Positions 44,559-54,069 of a stretch of DNA of 64,000 bases are shown here, piece after piece. The position numbers were made by a program, and so were the translations under genes. Positions within the stretch are counted from its first letter, which is position 1. Every line of letters begins with the position of its first letter. Origin of the DNA: Marinilongibacter aquaticus. GTDB taxonomy: Bacteria > Bacteroidota > Bacteroidia > Cytophagales > Spirosomataceae. A model generated the notes under the pieces. It worked only from the letters and a program-made list of their open reading frames with translations. It was not told where the DNA came from and ran no database searches. The stretch is taken from assembly GCF_020149935.1 (NCBI RefSeq), contig NZ_CP083757.1:3001501-3065500 (forward strand), given 5' to 3'.

Positions 44559-47525
44559 ATGCAATTCGAAGACTTAAAAAGAACCTTTCAGGGGGAGTTC
44601 CTCGACGATAAAATCACGAAAACACTGTATGCAACCGATGCTTCTGCCTACCGTGAGGTGCCTTTAGCCGTGGCTTTTCCAAAAGGAGAAGAGGATATTC
44701 TGAACTTAATAAAATTCGCAAACAAGAAAAAAATCACGCTTATACCGCGTACGGCGGGCACTTCTCTGGCCGGACAAGTGGTGGGCAAAGGTATTGTCGT
44801 TGATGTTTCGCGAACGTTCACGAAGATTTTGGAAGTGAACAAAGAAGAGTCTTGGGTGCGTGTACAACCTGGCGTTGTTCGCGACGAACTGAACCTGCAT
44901 TTGGCACAATACGACTTGTTTTTCGGTCCCGAAACCAGTACCGCCAACCGGGCCATGATTGGTGGAATGGTGGGAAACAATTCTTGTGGATCGAATTCGG
45001 TGATTTACGGCAGTACCCGCGACCATGTGATGGAAGTGAGGGGCTTTTTGAGTGATGGCAGTCCGGTTGTGTTTAAGGAATTGTCTGAAGAGGCGTTCGA
45101 GGAGAAGGTGGAAAAGGCCAAGTTTAAACCCGTACCGGAAAGAAATTTGGAAGAGCGGCTCTATCTGCATATTGCCGAGCTTTTGGCCAATAAAGACAAT
45201 GCCGAGGAAATCAGAAAAGAATTCCCGAAAAGGAGCATCCCGAGGCGAAATACAGGCTACGCCATCGATGAATTGCTTGAGACAAACGTGTTTAGTCCAG
45301 AATCGGAAAGGAATTTCAATTTCTGTAATTTGATTGCCGGTTCGGAAGGCACCTTGATGTTCATCACAGAAATAAAACTGCACGTAAACCCAACGCCTCC
45401 GAAATTCAAAGCTGTTGTGGCAGGGCATTTCGAGTCTATCGACCATTCATTGCGGGCCAACATTATCGCTCTGAAATACAAACCTTCGGCTGTGGAGCTG
45501 ATGGATCATTATATTTTGGAATGTACCAAGGCCAATCGCGAGCAAATGGCGAATCGCTTTTTTGTGGAGGGAGACCCTAAAGCACTTTTGGTAATTGAGC
45601 TTTTTGGCGAGAGCCAGGACGAAATCGTGGAAAAGGCCCAAAAAATGGAAGCTGAAATGCGGGCTGCGGGCTACGGCTATCATTTTCCGGTGCTTTTTGG
45701 AGAGGATATCAAAAAGGTGTGGACATTGAGGAAGGCCGGCTTGGGGCTTCTTTCGAATTTACCGGGCGATGAGAAGGCGGTGCCTGTGATCGAAGATACG
45801 GCCGTAGATGTGCACGATTTGCCCGAATACATTGCCGAGTTCAATGAGACTTTGGCCAAACGCGGCATGAGTTGTGTGCATTATGCCCATGCAGGCTCGG
45901 GCGAGTTGCACTTGAGACCGATCATCAATTTGAAAACTAAGGAAGGAAATGAGCAATTCAGGGCTGTGGCTCAGGATATTTCAGATTTGGTGAAGAAATA
46001 CAAAGGTTCTTTATCCGGCGAACATGGCGATGGCCGACTGCGGGCTGAATTTATTCCGCAACAAATCGGAGAGAAGAATTACCAGTTGATTCGAAAACTC
46101 AAATACACTTGGGATCCGAATGGTGTTTTCAATGCCAACAAGATCGTAGACACGCCGGCCATGAACGAGATGCTGCGTTATGAGCCTGGCCAACAAACAC
46201 CCGCTTTCGGCACGGTGTTTAAGTTTAAAGATCAGAATATTTTACAGCATGCCGAACAGTGCAATGGCTCGGGAGATTGTAGGAAATCGCATTTGAGCGG
46301 AGGCACAATGTGCCCCAGCTATATGGCCACCAAAAACGAGAAGGACACGACACGTGCTCGGGCCAATATTTTGCGTGAGGCTTTGACTCGTAAAGAGGGC
46401 CAGGTGGCTTTCGGTCCGGTTTCTGGCGATGGACTTGATCGTTTCGACAGCAAAGAGGTGAAAGAGGTTTTGGATTTGTGCTTGCTGTGCAAAGGTTGTA
46501 AGTCTGAATGCCCGAGCAATGTGGACATGGCCAAAATGAAAATGGAGTTCCTCTACCATTATCAAAAGAAAAATGGCGTGCCTACCCGATCGAAGATGAT
46601 TGCCAATTTTGCCAAGATGAGCAAATTGGGGGCAATTGCTCCCGGTTTCTACAACTTCCTGTTTAAAACAGACAGCCTCAGAAGGTTGGGCAATAAATTG
46701 GTCGGTTTTCATCCCGACAGAACCATGCCCTTGTTGCACAATACCACTTTGCAAAAATGGTACAACAAGCACAAAGCCGAATTTCAGGAGGGCGAAAAAG
46801 GAAAGGTGTATTTCTTTTGCGACGAGTTTACGAATTACAACGATGTGCACATTGGGCAAAAGGCTATTCAGTTGTTGCACCAATTGGGTTATGCGGTTAT
46901 CATTCCAGAGCATGTCGACAGCGGGAGGCCTTACCTTTCAAAAGGTATGCTCGATGAAGGCAAAGAGCGGGCAAATTTGAATGTAGAAATGCTTGCGGAT
47001 CTGATTTCGGCCGACACGCCTTTGCTTGGCATTGAGCCGTCTTGTATTCTGGCTTTCCGCGATGATTATCCCGAATTGGTGAACGACGAATTGGTGGAAA
47101 AGGCCGAGGCTTTGGCTCAAAACGCTTTAATGATCGATGAGTTTATTGCCCGTGAAATGGATGCGAAACGCATTGACAAAACGATGTTCAAGACAGAAAA
47201 GAGATTGGTCAAACTGCATGGGCATTGTCAACAAAAGGCGGTAAGCTCCATGGTGCCCACCAAAAAAATGCTTTCGCTTCCGGGCTACGAGGTGCAGCTG
47301 ATTCCGAGCGGTTGCTGTGGCATGAGTGGCTCGTTTGGTTATGAAAGGGAGCATTACGACATCTCCATGAAAATTGGCGAATTGGTGCTTTTCCCTACCG
47401 TACGCAAGCAGGCAGACGATGTGATTATTGCCGCACCGGGCACCAGTTGCCGCCATCAGATTCACGACGGCACCGGAAAAGAAGCCAAACACCCTGTGGA
47501 GATACTTTGGGAAGCTTTGAATTGA
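44559..47525 (+). CDS. Fused FAD-linked oxidase and Fe-S oxidoreductase (GlcD-GlcF / YdiJ type)
   Basis: A 988-residue cytosolic or membrane-associated 2-hydroxyacid dehydrogenase. Residues about 20-530 form an FAD-binding PCMH/GlcD-like oxidase (TLIPRTAGTSLAGQ, GPETSTANRAMIGGMVGNNS, HYAHAGSGELHLRP, SGEHGDGRLRAEF). Next come two ferredoxin-type clusters (CNGSGDCRKSHLSGGTMCPSY and CLLCKGCKSECPSN). Two cysteine-rich CCG segments close it (HGHCQQKA, SGCCGMSGSFGYE). The fusion resembles YdiJ and D-lactate or glycolate dehydrogenases that pass electrons to quinone. The substrate is not deducible. It lies 25 bases before pepA in the same direction and carries its own -7 box. Confidence 0.88.
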   Translation: MQFEDLKRTFQGEFLDDKITKTLYATDASAYREVPLAVAFPKGEEDILNLIKFANKKKITLIPRTAGTSLAGQVVGKGIVVDVSRTFTKILEVNKEESWVRVQPGVVRDELNLHLAQYDLFFGPETSTANRAMIGGMVGNNSCGSNSVIYGSTRDHVMEVRGFLSDGSPVVFKELSEEAFEEKVEKAKFKPVPERNLEERLYLHIAELLANKDNAEEIRKEFPKRSIPRRNTGYAIDELLETNVFSPESERNFNFCNLIAGSEGTLMFITEIKLHVNPTPPKFKAVVAGHFESIDHSLRANIIALKYKPSAVELMDHYILECTKANREQMANRFFVEGDPKALLVIELFGESQDEIVEKAQKMEAEMRAAGYGYHFPVLFGEDIKKVWTLRKAGLGLLSNLPGDEKAVPVIEDTAVDVHDLPEYIAEFNETLAKRGMSCVHYAHAGSGELHLRPIINLKTKEGNEQFRAVAQDISDLVKKYKGSLSGEHGDGRLRAEFIPQQIGEKNYQLIRKLKYTWDPNGVFNANKIVDTPAMNEMLRYEPGQQTPAFGTVFKFKDQNILQHAEQCNGSGDCRKSHLSGGTMCPSYMATKNEKDTTRARANILREALTRKEGQVAFGPVSGDGLDRFDSKEVKEVLDLCLLCKGCKSECPSNVDMAKMKMEFLYHYQKKNGVPTRSKMIANFAKMSKLGAIAPGFYNFLFKTDSLRRLGNKLVGFHPDRTMPLLHNTTLQKWYNKHKAEFQEGEKGKVYFFCDEFTNYNDVHIGQKAIQLLHQLGYAVIIPEHVDSGRPYLSKGMLDEGKERANLNVEMLADLISADTPLLGIEPSCILAFRDDYPELVNDELVEKAEALAQNALMIDEFIAREMDAKRIDKTMFKTEKRLVKLHGHCQQKAVSSMVPTKKMLSLPGYEVQLIPSGCCGMSGSFGYEREHYDISMKIGELVLFPTVRKQADDVIIAAPGTSCRHQIHDGTGKEAKHPVEILWEALN

Positions 47526-47550
47526 AAATCTTTTTTTGAAAAAATAAGCG

Positions 47551-48996
47551 ATGACGATAAAAACAATTTCCGAACTGAAATCGGCCGATGTGTTGATCTC
47601 AGCTTTTATAAAAACAGATGAGTTGGAAGAACAGCTGTCTTCTAAGGGCTTTGAGTGGGCAGTGGATAGTTTTGCAGCCGAAAAAGGCGAAAGTTTGGTT
47701 TTCTTGAAAGAAAGTCGGCAACTGAAGCAGGTCTTGTTGGGTTTGGGCAAAAACGCAAAAAACGCCGATGTGCTCTTTGTGTTCCGACAGTTTTTCGCCG
47801 CTCAAAAGACCAAGTTGAAAGGCAAAATTGTGCTGGACCTGAGAGGTTTGGAAGGCTATGCGGAGTTTGTAGCCAATGGTACTTTATTGGCTTCGTACAA
47901 TATCGGTTTATTGAAAACCCGTGAAAAGGAAGAAGAAAGTGTATTCAATAAAGGATCTGAACTTTTCATTTGGGTGGATGAAGACAAAGAGAAGCTGGCG
48001 AAATTGGCTGTAAAAAAGGGGCTTGAGACGGCAGAAACGCAGATGAATGTAATGGCTTTGGCCGATGCCCCTTCCAGTCATAAATCGCCTGATTTTGTAG
48101 CGAAATACATTAAAAAGTCAGGAAAGAAGAATGGTTTTGAGGTGCAGGTTTACGACGAAAAAGCTTGTGCAGAAATGGGCTTTCATGCTCTTTTGGCTGT
48201 TGGTCGGGGAAGCGTCGATCGGCCGCCGCGTATGGTGGTGATGGAATACAAAGGCAAAAAGGCCAAGAAAAAAGTGGGTTTGGTGGGCAAAGGCGTAACC
48301 TTCGATACGGGAGGCATCTCTTTGAAGCCGGGTAGCGGAATGGAAGACATGAAGCACGATATGGGCGGATCGGTCGCGGTAATTGGAGCGATGGAGTTGG
48401 CGGCCAAACTGAAATTGGATGTGCACCTTGTGGGCATTGTGGCTCTTACGGAAAACTGCATCGACGGTTTGGCCATTAAACCGGGTGATGTAATTCAGTC
48501 TTATTCGGGCAAAACAATCGAGGTAATCAATACCGATGCAGAAGGACGTTTGATTTTGTCGGATGCGATACACTATATGGCCAAAGAGTTTGAGCCTGAG
48601 GTGATGATCGACTTGGCGACACTAACGGGAAGTTGTATACGAACGCTGGGCCATAAAGCCGCGGGCCTTATGACCAACAACGATGTACTTGCTCTTAGCC
48701 TTGAAAAAGCAGGTATGGAAACGGGTGAGAAATTGTGGCGATTGCCCTTGTGGGATGATTATAGAGCCGAATTGGATTCGGATGTAGCCGACATAAAAAA
48801 CTTGGGTTCTGCATATGCGGGAGCTACAACTGCAGGGAAATTCTTGGAATTTTTCACAGATGGGCATGCCAATTGGGCTCATCTCGATATCGCCGGAACA
48901 GCCTTTATGAAAACGGCCTTTGCCAAACAAACCTCGGCTACAGCCTATGGCGTACGTTTGTTGACGCAATTTGTTGAAAACTACATTGAAGAGTAA
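47551..48996 (+). CDS. Leucyl aminopeptidase, M17 family
   Basis: A 481-residue cytosolic di-metal aminopeptidase that removes N-terminal residues from peptides. The catalytic C-terminal domain holds VGKGVTFDTGGISLKP (metal-binding Lys and Asp), MEDMKHDMGGS (Asp), VINTDAEGRLILSDA (Asp, Glu and catalytic Arg) and DLATLTGS. The N-terminal about 170 residues form the variable domain that builds the hexamer. The sequence corresponds to PepA, but no role beyond peptide turnover can be read. It ends in a bidirectional hairpin terminator shared with the convergent sulfatase. Confidence 0.94.
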   Translation: MTIKTISELKSADVLISAFIKTDELEEQLSSKGFEWAVDSFAAEKGESLVFLKESRQLKQVLLGLGKNAKNADVLFVFRQFFAAQKTKLKGKIVLDLRGLEGYAEFVANGTLLASYNIGLLKTREKEEESVFNKGSELFIWVDEDKEKLAKLAVKKGLETAETQMNVMALADAPSSHKSPDFVAKYIKKSGKKNGFEVQVYDEKACAEMGFHALLAVGRGSVDRPPRMVVMEYKGKKAKKKVGLVGKGVTFDTGGISLKPGSGMEDMKHDMGGSVAVIGAMELAAKLKLDVHLVGIVALTENCIDGLAIKPGDVIQSYSGKTIEVINTDAEGRLILSDAIHYMAKEFEPEVMIDLATLTGSCIRTLGHKAAGLMTNNDVLALSLEKAGMETGEKLWRLPLWDDYRAELDSDVADIKNLGSAYAGATTAGKFLEFFTDGHANWAHLDIAGTAFMKTAFAKQTSATAYGVRLLTQFVENYIEE

Positions 48997-48998
48997 AA

Positions 48999-49030
48999 TT
49001 AAAGCCCTTGGTCTTGACCAAGGGCTTTAA
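48999..49030. terminator. Bidirectional terminator between aminopeptidase and sulfatase genes
   Basis: A near-perfect palindrome with 15-base arms (TTAAAGCCCTTGGTC and its complement) around TT; the realistic loop is TCTTGA with about 13 pairs. The A/T-rich ends provide short U-tracts on both strands. It lies 2 bases after the pepA stop and 7 bases beyond the sulfatase stop. Confidence 0.75.
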
Positions 49031-49037
49031 AATCAGC

Positions 49038-50543
49038 TTACCACATTTTTGTGCTTTCGTCGAATTCGGCTTTCAATTCTGCCAATTTCTTTGGATTTTC
49101 TTTCGCCAGATTGTGCTCCTCTTTGGGGTCTTCTTTCAGGTTGTAGAGCTTGTCTTCATCGCTCCATCCCGATTCTATATTCGTGAGCTTCATCAAGGCT
49201 ACGCCGCCCGAAGGTTCTACGTATTTCCAATCGCCTTTGATAATGGCTTTGGCCATATGACTGTCCACAATTACACTGGAACGGCTTTGCGAGGATTTGC
49301 CAATAAGAGCCTCGAAGCGAGCTCTGCTGTCTTTTTTATCGTTTACGGGCACATGCAGATAATCGGCAAAAGAGGCCAACAGGTCTATTTGGCTAAATAG
49401 GGCATCCGAAACCGAAGCCTTTTTGATTCCTTTTGGCCAGCTCACGATCATCGGTACGCGTGTGCCCGCCTCCAAGATGGAGTACTTTCCGCCGCGATAA
49501 ATGCCCCATGGAGTATGTCCATTCAATTGGGTTACCGCACCATCTTGGTAGCCATCGTCGAGTACGGGGCCATTGTCGCTTGAAAATACGATGATTGTAT
49601 TTTCGTCCAGATCGAGGTATTTCAATTGTTTCAGGATTTCGCCTACGGCCCAATCGACTTCTAAGATAGCATCACCTCGGAATCCCAACCCACTTTTTCC
49701 CTTAAAAATAGTGGCCGGTACACGGGGCACGTGGGGTTCTGTAAGGCAGTACATCAAAAAGAATGGTTTTTCCTGATTTTTTTCAATGAACTCTTCGGCT
49801 TTGTACAAGAAGGTGAAAGGGATTTCTTCATCAACCCAAGAGGTCATTTTTCCGCCTTTCTTCCAGCCGATTCGTCCTACATTGTTGACAATCGTCATAT
49901 CGTGGCCGTGATTGGGAGAGGCTTTCATTTTCAAAAGCTCTGGGTTTTCCTTTCCTGTAGGTTCATTGCCAATTTTGTGTTTATAATTCACTTCGATGGG
50001 GTCGTTTGGATCGAGAGCAATCACATCGTGGTTTTCCATAAACACAGTGGGTACGCGGTCTTCGGTTGCTGGAAAAATGAAGGAGTAGTCAAATCCCACT
50101 TCATTGGGGCCAGGGCTAATGGGTTGGTTCCAATCCTTTTCAACCTGTGTGCCCAGGCCTAAATGCCATTTTCCAACCATTCCGGTAGTGTATCCGGCGT
50201 CTTTGAAAACAGTGGCCAAAGAGGCCTCGTCGGTAGGGATGATCAACTTGGCATCGCCAGGGAGCACCCCTGTGCCTGTTTGACGCCAAGGGTATTTGCC
50301 CGTCATCATGCCGAATCGGGAAGGGGTACAGGTGGCAGAGGTTGTTCTCGCATTGGTAAATCGAACCCCTCGTGCGGCCAATTTGTCAATATTGGGGGTG
50401 TGCAATTTTGTGGCTCCGTAAGAGCTGAGGTCGCCGATGCCCAAATCATCGGCATAAATGACAATCACATTGGGCTTTTTTTGGGCCAAAGCCGAAAAGC
50501 TGCATAATGCGATAAAAAAGGTGATTTTCAATAGGTGTTTCAT
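49038..50543 (-). CDS. Secreted arylsulfatase-type sulfatase (formylglycine-dependent)
   Basis: A 501-residue sulfatase with a signal peptide (to about residue 21, CSFSALAQ). The N-terminal VIVIYADDLGIGDLSSYGA gives the calcium-binding Asp pair. SATCTPSRFGMMTGKYPWR carries the CxPSR motif whose Cys72 is converted to formylglycine. Later come GKWHLGLG and the second metal site in VFSSDNGPVLDDG. It would remove sulfate esters from a polysaccharide or small molecule outside the cytosol; the family S1 subfamily cannot be set by eye. No formylglycine-generating enzyme or polysaccharide lyase is adjacent. It converges on pepA. Confidence 0.93.
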   Translation of the reverse strand: MKHLLKITFFIALCSFSALAQKKPNVIVIYADDLGIGDLSSYGATKLHTPNIDKLAARGVRFTNARTTSATCTPSRFGMMTGKYPWRQTGTGVLPGDAKLIIPTDEASLATVFKDAGYTTGMVGKWHLGLGTQVEKDWNQPISPGPNEVGFDYSFIFPATEDRVPTVFMENHDVIALDPNDPIEVNYKHKIGNEPTGKENPELLKMKASPNHGHDMTIVNNVGRIGWKKGGKMTSWVDEEIPFTFLYKAEEFIEKNQEKPFFLMYCLTEPHVPRVPATIFKGKSGLGFRGDAILEVDWAVGEILKQLKYLDLDENTIIVFSSDNGPVLDDGYQDGAVTQLNGHTPWGIYRGGKYSILEAGTRVPMIVSWPKGIKKASVSDALFSQIDLLASFADYLHVPVNDKKDSRARFEALIGKSSQSRSSVIVDSHMAKAIIKGDWKYVEPSGGVALMKLTNIESGWSDEDKLYNLKEDPKEEHNLAKENPKKLAELKAEFDESTKMW

Positions 50544-50632
50544 TTTCGAAAGGTAGTTTAGAAATGCAAAATACGCTTATCGCGAGAATTGTTGATTTAT
50601 TCCACAAGTTCGGGTCAAAATAATACCTGAAA

Positions 50633-51115
50633 TTAAAAGAGTTCCATCACTCCATTGGCGATTCGGTTTTCATGGGCCAAGAGCCATTTCTTTTTCGATA
50701 AGCCGCCGGCATATCCGACCAGTTTGCCGTTTTTACCGACCACTCTGTGGCACGGGATAAGAATGGCAATAGGATTTTTGCCATTGGCCGAGGCCGCCGC
50801 ACGAATCACCTTTTCGTCTCCCAGCCTTATGGCGAGGTCTTGATAGCTAAGCGTTCGGCCAAAAGGAATTTGGCATAATTCTTTCCATACCTTCACTTGG
50901 AAATCCGTGCCTTCTGGAGCGAGTGCGAGACCGGGGTCTGGCATATTGCCCGCAAAGTAATCGTCCATGGCTTTGATGAGTTTCGACATGATCTCGGGCT
51001 GAGCGACACTGTTTTCTTCAATTTTATCGCAAAAAGTAATGCCTTTGACAGCGGTATTGTCGGTTTGCAGTTTAAGCACTCCACAAGGAGAAGGATAGTA
51101 ATGGGTCGAAAGCAT
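50633..51115 (-). CDS. ogt: Methylated-DNA--protein-cysteine methyltransferase
   Basis: A 160-residue suicide DNA-repair protein that moves the methyl group from O6-methylguanine to its own cysteine. The active site is IPCHRVVGKNGKLVGYAGG (Cys122). FGRTLSYQDLA and IRAAASANGKNP form the DNA-binding helix-turn-helix part, and the N-terminal about 70 residues are the small alpha/beta domain. The length matches Ogt-type proteins without an Ada domain. It is transcribed divergently from murF, with 72 bases between the starts. Confidence 0.94.
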   Translation of the reverse strand: MLSTHYYPSPCGVLKLQTDNTAVKGITFCDKIEENSVAQPEIMSKLIKAMDDYFAGNMPDPGLALAPEGTDFQVKVWKELCQIPFGRTLSYQDLAIRLGDEKVIRAAASANGKNPIAILIPCHRVVGKNGKLVGYAGGLSKKKWLLAHENRIANGVMELF

Positions 51116-51187
51116 GCCCTTCTGGTTTTGAATTGATCTGAAAATTAGAAATTTTGCACGAAATTAGCCCCCCAATAAGAACAAGAA

Positions 51188-52468
51188 ATGTCGATAGAGG
51201 AATTATATACTTTATTTTTAAAGTCTTCCGGAGTGTGTACGGATACGCGGAAAATTGAAAAGGATTGTCTGTTTTTTGCTTTGAAAGGCGGAAATTTCAA
51301 TGGGAATGCTTTTGCGAAAGAGGCTCTGGCCAAGGGTGCATTGTATGCGGTGATTGATGAAAAAGAATATAAGGGAGCCGATTGCCTTCTTGTGGAAGAT
51401 GTGCTGGAAACCTTGCAGGAATTGGCCAACTATCACAGAAAGCAATTCGATATTCCGGTTTTTGCTCTCACGGGGTCGAATGGAAAGACCACCAATAAGG
51501 AGCTTTTGAAAGCCGTTTTGAGCAAAAAGTACAAGGTGCATGCCACACAGGGCAACCTCAACAATCACATTGGGGTTCCGCTTACGCTGCTTTCTATGCC
51601 CAAAGAAACGGAAATGGCAATTGTTGAAATGGGTGCAAATCATCAGAGGGAAATTGCCATGTTGTGTGCCATTGCCGAGCCGACCCACGGTTTGATCACC
51701 AATATTGGGAAAGCCCATCTGGAAGGTTTTGGAGGAGAAGCGGGTATTGAAAAAGGAAAAGGCGAGCTGTACGATTATCTGAAAAATGCCCAAGCTTACG
51801 CCTTTGTCAACGAAACAGACCCGAAACTCATGGAAATGGTGAAGGCTCGGCAGATGATCTTGGTTGTATATTATGGTAAACCTGGTTTGCAAATGCTATC
51901 GGCTTCGCCACAGGTGGTGTTTAAAATAAGCGAAGAAGGCGAATCGGTCTCCAGTCATTTGAGTGGCGAATACAATTTCAAGAATATAGAAAATGCCGTG
52001 GCCGTGGGGCAATATTTCAATGTACCCGATGAAAGCATAGCAGAGGCGATTTCGGCCTACAATCCCGACAACAACCGCTCTCAGAAAGTGGAAAAGGGTA
52101 GCAATGTGGTGTATTTGGATGCCTATAACGCCAATCCCAGCTCGATGGAAGCGGCCTTGAGAAATTTCATACAACTGGAAACAGAAGGCCCGAAAATGGT
52201 GATCTTGGGTGATATGTTTGAATTGGGAGAATACAGTCAGGCTGAGCATGAAAAGGTGGGAGCATTGGTGGCCCAAGGCAAGTTTGATTTGGTGGTGCTC
52301 TATGGCGAGAACATGAAAGCGGCCCTTGAGCATTTGCCTTTGGCCTATTATTTCACAGACAAGTTTTCATTGCACAATTGGATTCACGACTTGAAGCTTG
52401 AAAATTATACTGTTTTGATAAAAGGTTCGCGTGGGGTAGCCCTCGAAACGGCCGTGAAGTTTATTTGA
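51188..52468 (+). CDS. murF: UDP-N-acetylmuramoyl-tripeptide--D-alanyl-D-alanine ligase
   Basis: MurF adds the D-Ala-D-Ala dipeptide to the UDP-MurNAc-tripeptide, the last cytosolic step of peptidoglycan precursor synthesis. The 426 residues show VCTDTRKIEKDCLFFALKG, the P-loop ALTGSNGKTTNKELL, NNHIGVPLTLL, IVEMGANHQREI, DNNRSQKVE, YLDAYNANPSSMEAAL and VILGDMFELGEYS, all typical of the family. It stands alone between ogt and ahcY. MurE lies 20 kb away on the other strand, so neither gene is beside the other in this stretch. Confidence 0.96.
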   Translation: MSIEELYTLFLKSSGVCTDTRKIEKDCLFFALKGGNFNGNAFAKEALAKGALYAVIDEKEYKGADCLLVEDVLETLQELANYHRKQFDIPVFALTGSNGKTTNKELLKAVLSKKYKVHATQGNLNNHIGVPLTLLSMPKETEMAIVEMGANHQREIAMLCAIAEPTHGLITNIGKAHLEGFGGEAGIEKGKGELYDYLKNAQAYAFVNETDPKLMEMVKARQMILVVYYGKPGLQMLSASPQVVFKISEEGESVSSHLSGEYNFKNIENAVAVGQYFNVPDESIAEAISAYNPDNNRSQKVEKGSNVVYLDAYNANPSSMEAALRNFIQLETEGPKMVILGDMFELGEYSQAEHEKVGALVAQGKFDLVVLYGENMKAALEHLPLAYYFTDKFSLHNWIHDLKLENYTVLIKGSRGVALETAVKFI

Positions 52469-52509
52469 GGTAAAGGGCGATCTCGTTTTTAGATAAAAAA
52501 CCGTATATA

Positions 52510-52542
52510 TTTCTATATCAAAGATAATTTTATGTAATTTTG
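52510..52542 (+). promoter_or_regulatory. Promoter of ahcY
   Basis: TAATTTTG (52535-52542) matches TAnnTTTG exactly. TTTC (52510-52513), one mismatch from the TTTG -33 box, lies 21 bases upstream. The -7 box ends 64 bases before the start codon. Confidence 0.5.
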
Positions 52543-52606
52543 CCGTTAATTATAGAAAATTCAAATATTGAATATTAAGGTTTGTAGTTAAAATAACTTT
52601 TAAGAT

Positions 52607-53923
52607 ATGTCAACAGAAACAAGCACCTATTTGGAGTACAAAGTCAAAGACATCAGTTTGGCCGAATGGGGCCGTAAGGAAATTACTTTGGCCGAGGCAG
52701 AAATGCCGGGTTTGATGGAAATCCGTAAAGAATATGGGCCTTCTCAGCCTTTGAAAGGGGCCAAAATAGCGGGCTGTTTACACATGACTATCCAAACGGC
52801 TGTGCTGATAGAAACCTTGGTTGAATTGGGTGCAGAAGTGACCTGGTCTTCTTGTAACATCTTCTCCACGCAAGACCATGCGGCTGCGGCTATTGCAGCT
52901 GCGGGAATTCAGGTGTATGCATGGAAGGGCATGACCGAGGAAGAATTTGATTGGTGTATCGAGCAAACTTTATTTTTTGGTGAAGAGCAAAAACCTTTGA
53001 ACCTGATTTTGGATGACGGTGGTGATCTAACCAATATGGTTTTGGATAAATATCCAGAATTGGTGCAGGGCATCAAAGGCCTTTCAGAAGAAACCACAAC
53101 GGGCGTGCACCGTTTGTACGAAAGACAGAAAAAAGGCACGTTGAGCTTGCCAGCAATTAATGTGAACGATTCTGTAACGAAATCGAAATTCGACAACAAG
53201 TACGGTTGTCGGGAGTCTTTGGTCGATGCAATCAGAAGAGCCACAGATTTGATGTTGGCTGGAAAAGTTGCGGTAGTCGCGGGATACGGTGATGTAGGAA
53301 AGGGTTCTTCAGAATCTTTGCGTGGAGCAGGCTGCCGTGTTTTGGTTACTGAAATCGATCCGATTTGTGCTTTGCAAGCGGCTATGGATGGCTACGAGGT
53401 CGTAACTATGGAAGAGGCTGTTTCGAGAGCACAGATTTTCGTCACAGCGACTGGAAATAAGGACATCATCCGTGGCGAGCATTTCGAAAAAATGCGTGAT
53501 AAAGCCGTGGTGTGTAACATTGGTCACTTCGATAACGAAATCGATATGGCTTGGTTGAACAAGAATTACGGAAACACCAAATCGGTGATCAAGCCGCAAG
53601 TCGATTTGTACAATATCAATGGCAACGATATCATCGTGTTGGCCGAAGGCCGTTTGGTGAACTTGGGTTGTGCAATGGGGCACCCTTCTTTCGTGATGTC
53701 ATGTTCTTTCTCAAACCAAACGTTGGCTCAAATCGAGCTTTGGAACAATACCGATCAGTACGAAAACGAAGTGTATGTATTGCCTAAGCATTTGGATGAG
53801 AAAGTGGCGGCCTTGCATTTGTCTCACGTAGGAGCGGCCTTGTCGAAACTGACAGAAGAGCAGGCTGAATACATTGGCGTAACGGTAGAAGGGCCATTTA
53901 AGTCTGATTTGTACAGATATTAA
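52607..53923 (+). CDS. ahcY: Adenosylhomocysteinase
   Basis: AhcY hydrolyses S-adenosylhomocysteine to adenosine and homocysteine, relieving product inhibition of methyltransferases. The 438 residues show [94 protein letters not shown], the NAD-binding [15 protein letters not shown] and the C-terminal [10 protein letters not shown], including the Lys and Tyr that contact NAD in the tetramer. A good promoter and a strong terminator bracket it, so it is probably a single-gene transcript. Confidence 0.98.
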   Translation: MSTETSTYLEYKVKDISLAEWGRKEITLAEAEMPGLMEIRKEYGPSQPLKGAKIAGCLHMTIQTAVLIETLVELGAEVTWSSCNIFSTQDHAAAAIAAAGIQVYAWKGMTEEEFDWCIEQTLFFGEEQKPLNLILDDGGDLTNMVLDKYPELVQGIKGLSEETTTGVHRLYERQKKGTLSLPAINVNDSVTKSKFDNKYGCRESLVDAIRRATDLMLAGKVAVVAGYGDVGKGSSESLRGAGCRVLVTEIDPICALQAAMDGYEVVTMEEAVSRAQIFVTATGNKDIIRGEHFEKMRDKAVVCNIGHFDNEIDMAWLNKNYGNTKSVIKPQVDLYNINGNDIIVLAEGRLVNLGCAMGHPSFVMSCSFSNQTLAQIELWNNTDQYENEVYVLPKHLDEKVAALHLSHVGAALSKLTEEQAEYIGVTVEGPFKSDLYRY

Positions 53924-53941
53924 TCGGCAACGTATAAATTG

Positions 53942-53978
53942 AAGCGGCCTCTCCTAAAACAGGAGAGGCCGCTTTTTT
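53942..53978 (+). terminator. Intrinsic terminator of ahcY
   Basis: A perfect 14-pair GC-rich stem (AAGCGGCCTCTCCT with its complement) closes an AAAAC loop. The T-run extends four bases past the stem, giving six consecutive T. It begins 19 bases after the ahcY stop. Confidence 0.92.
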
Positions 53979-54019
53979 ATTGACCAAATCCTAAACCAAT
54001 GGATTTCTCGCGATTGCCT

Positions 54020-54048
54020 TTTGTTCCGTAAACTTTCCACTAAATTTA
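54020..54048 (+). promoter_or_regulatory. Candidate promoter of the GH10 gene
   Basis: TTTG (54020-54023) and TAAATTTA (54041-54048, one mismatch from TAnnTTTG) are 17 bases apart, 21 bases before the ATG at 54070. Confidence 0.4.
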
Positions 54049-54069
54049 TGGACCGCTAACCTGTTGAAA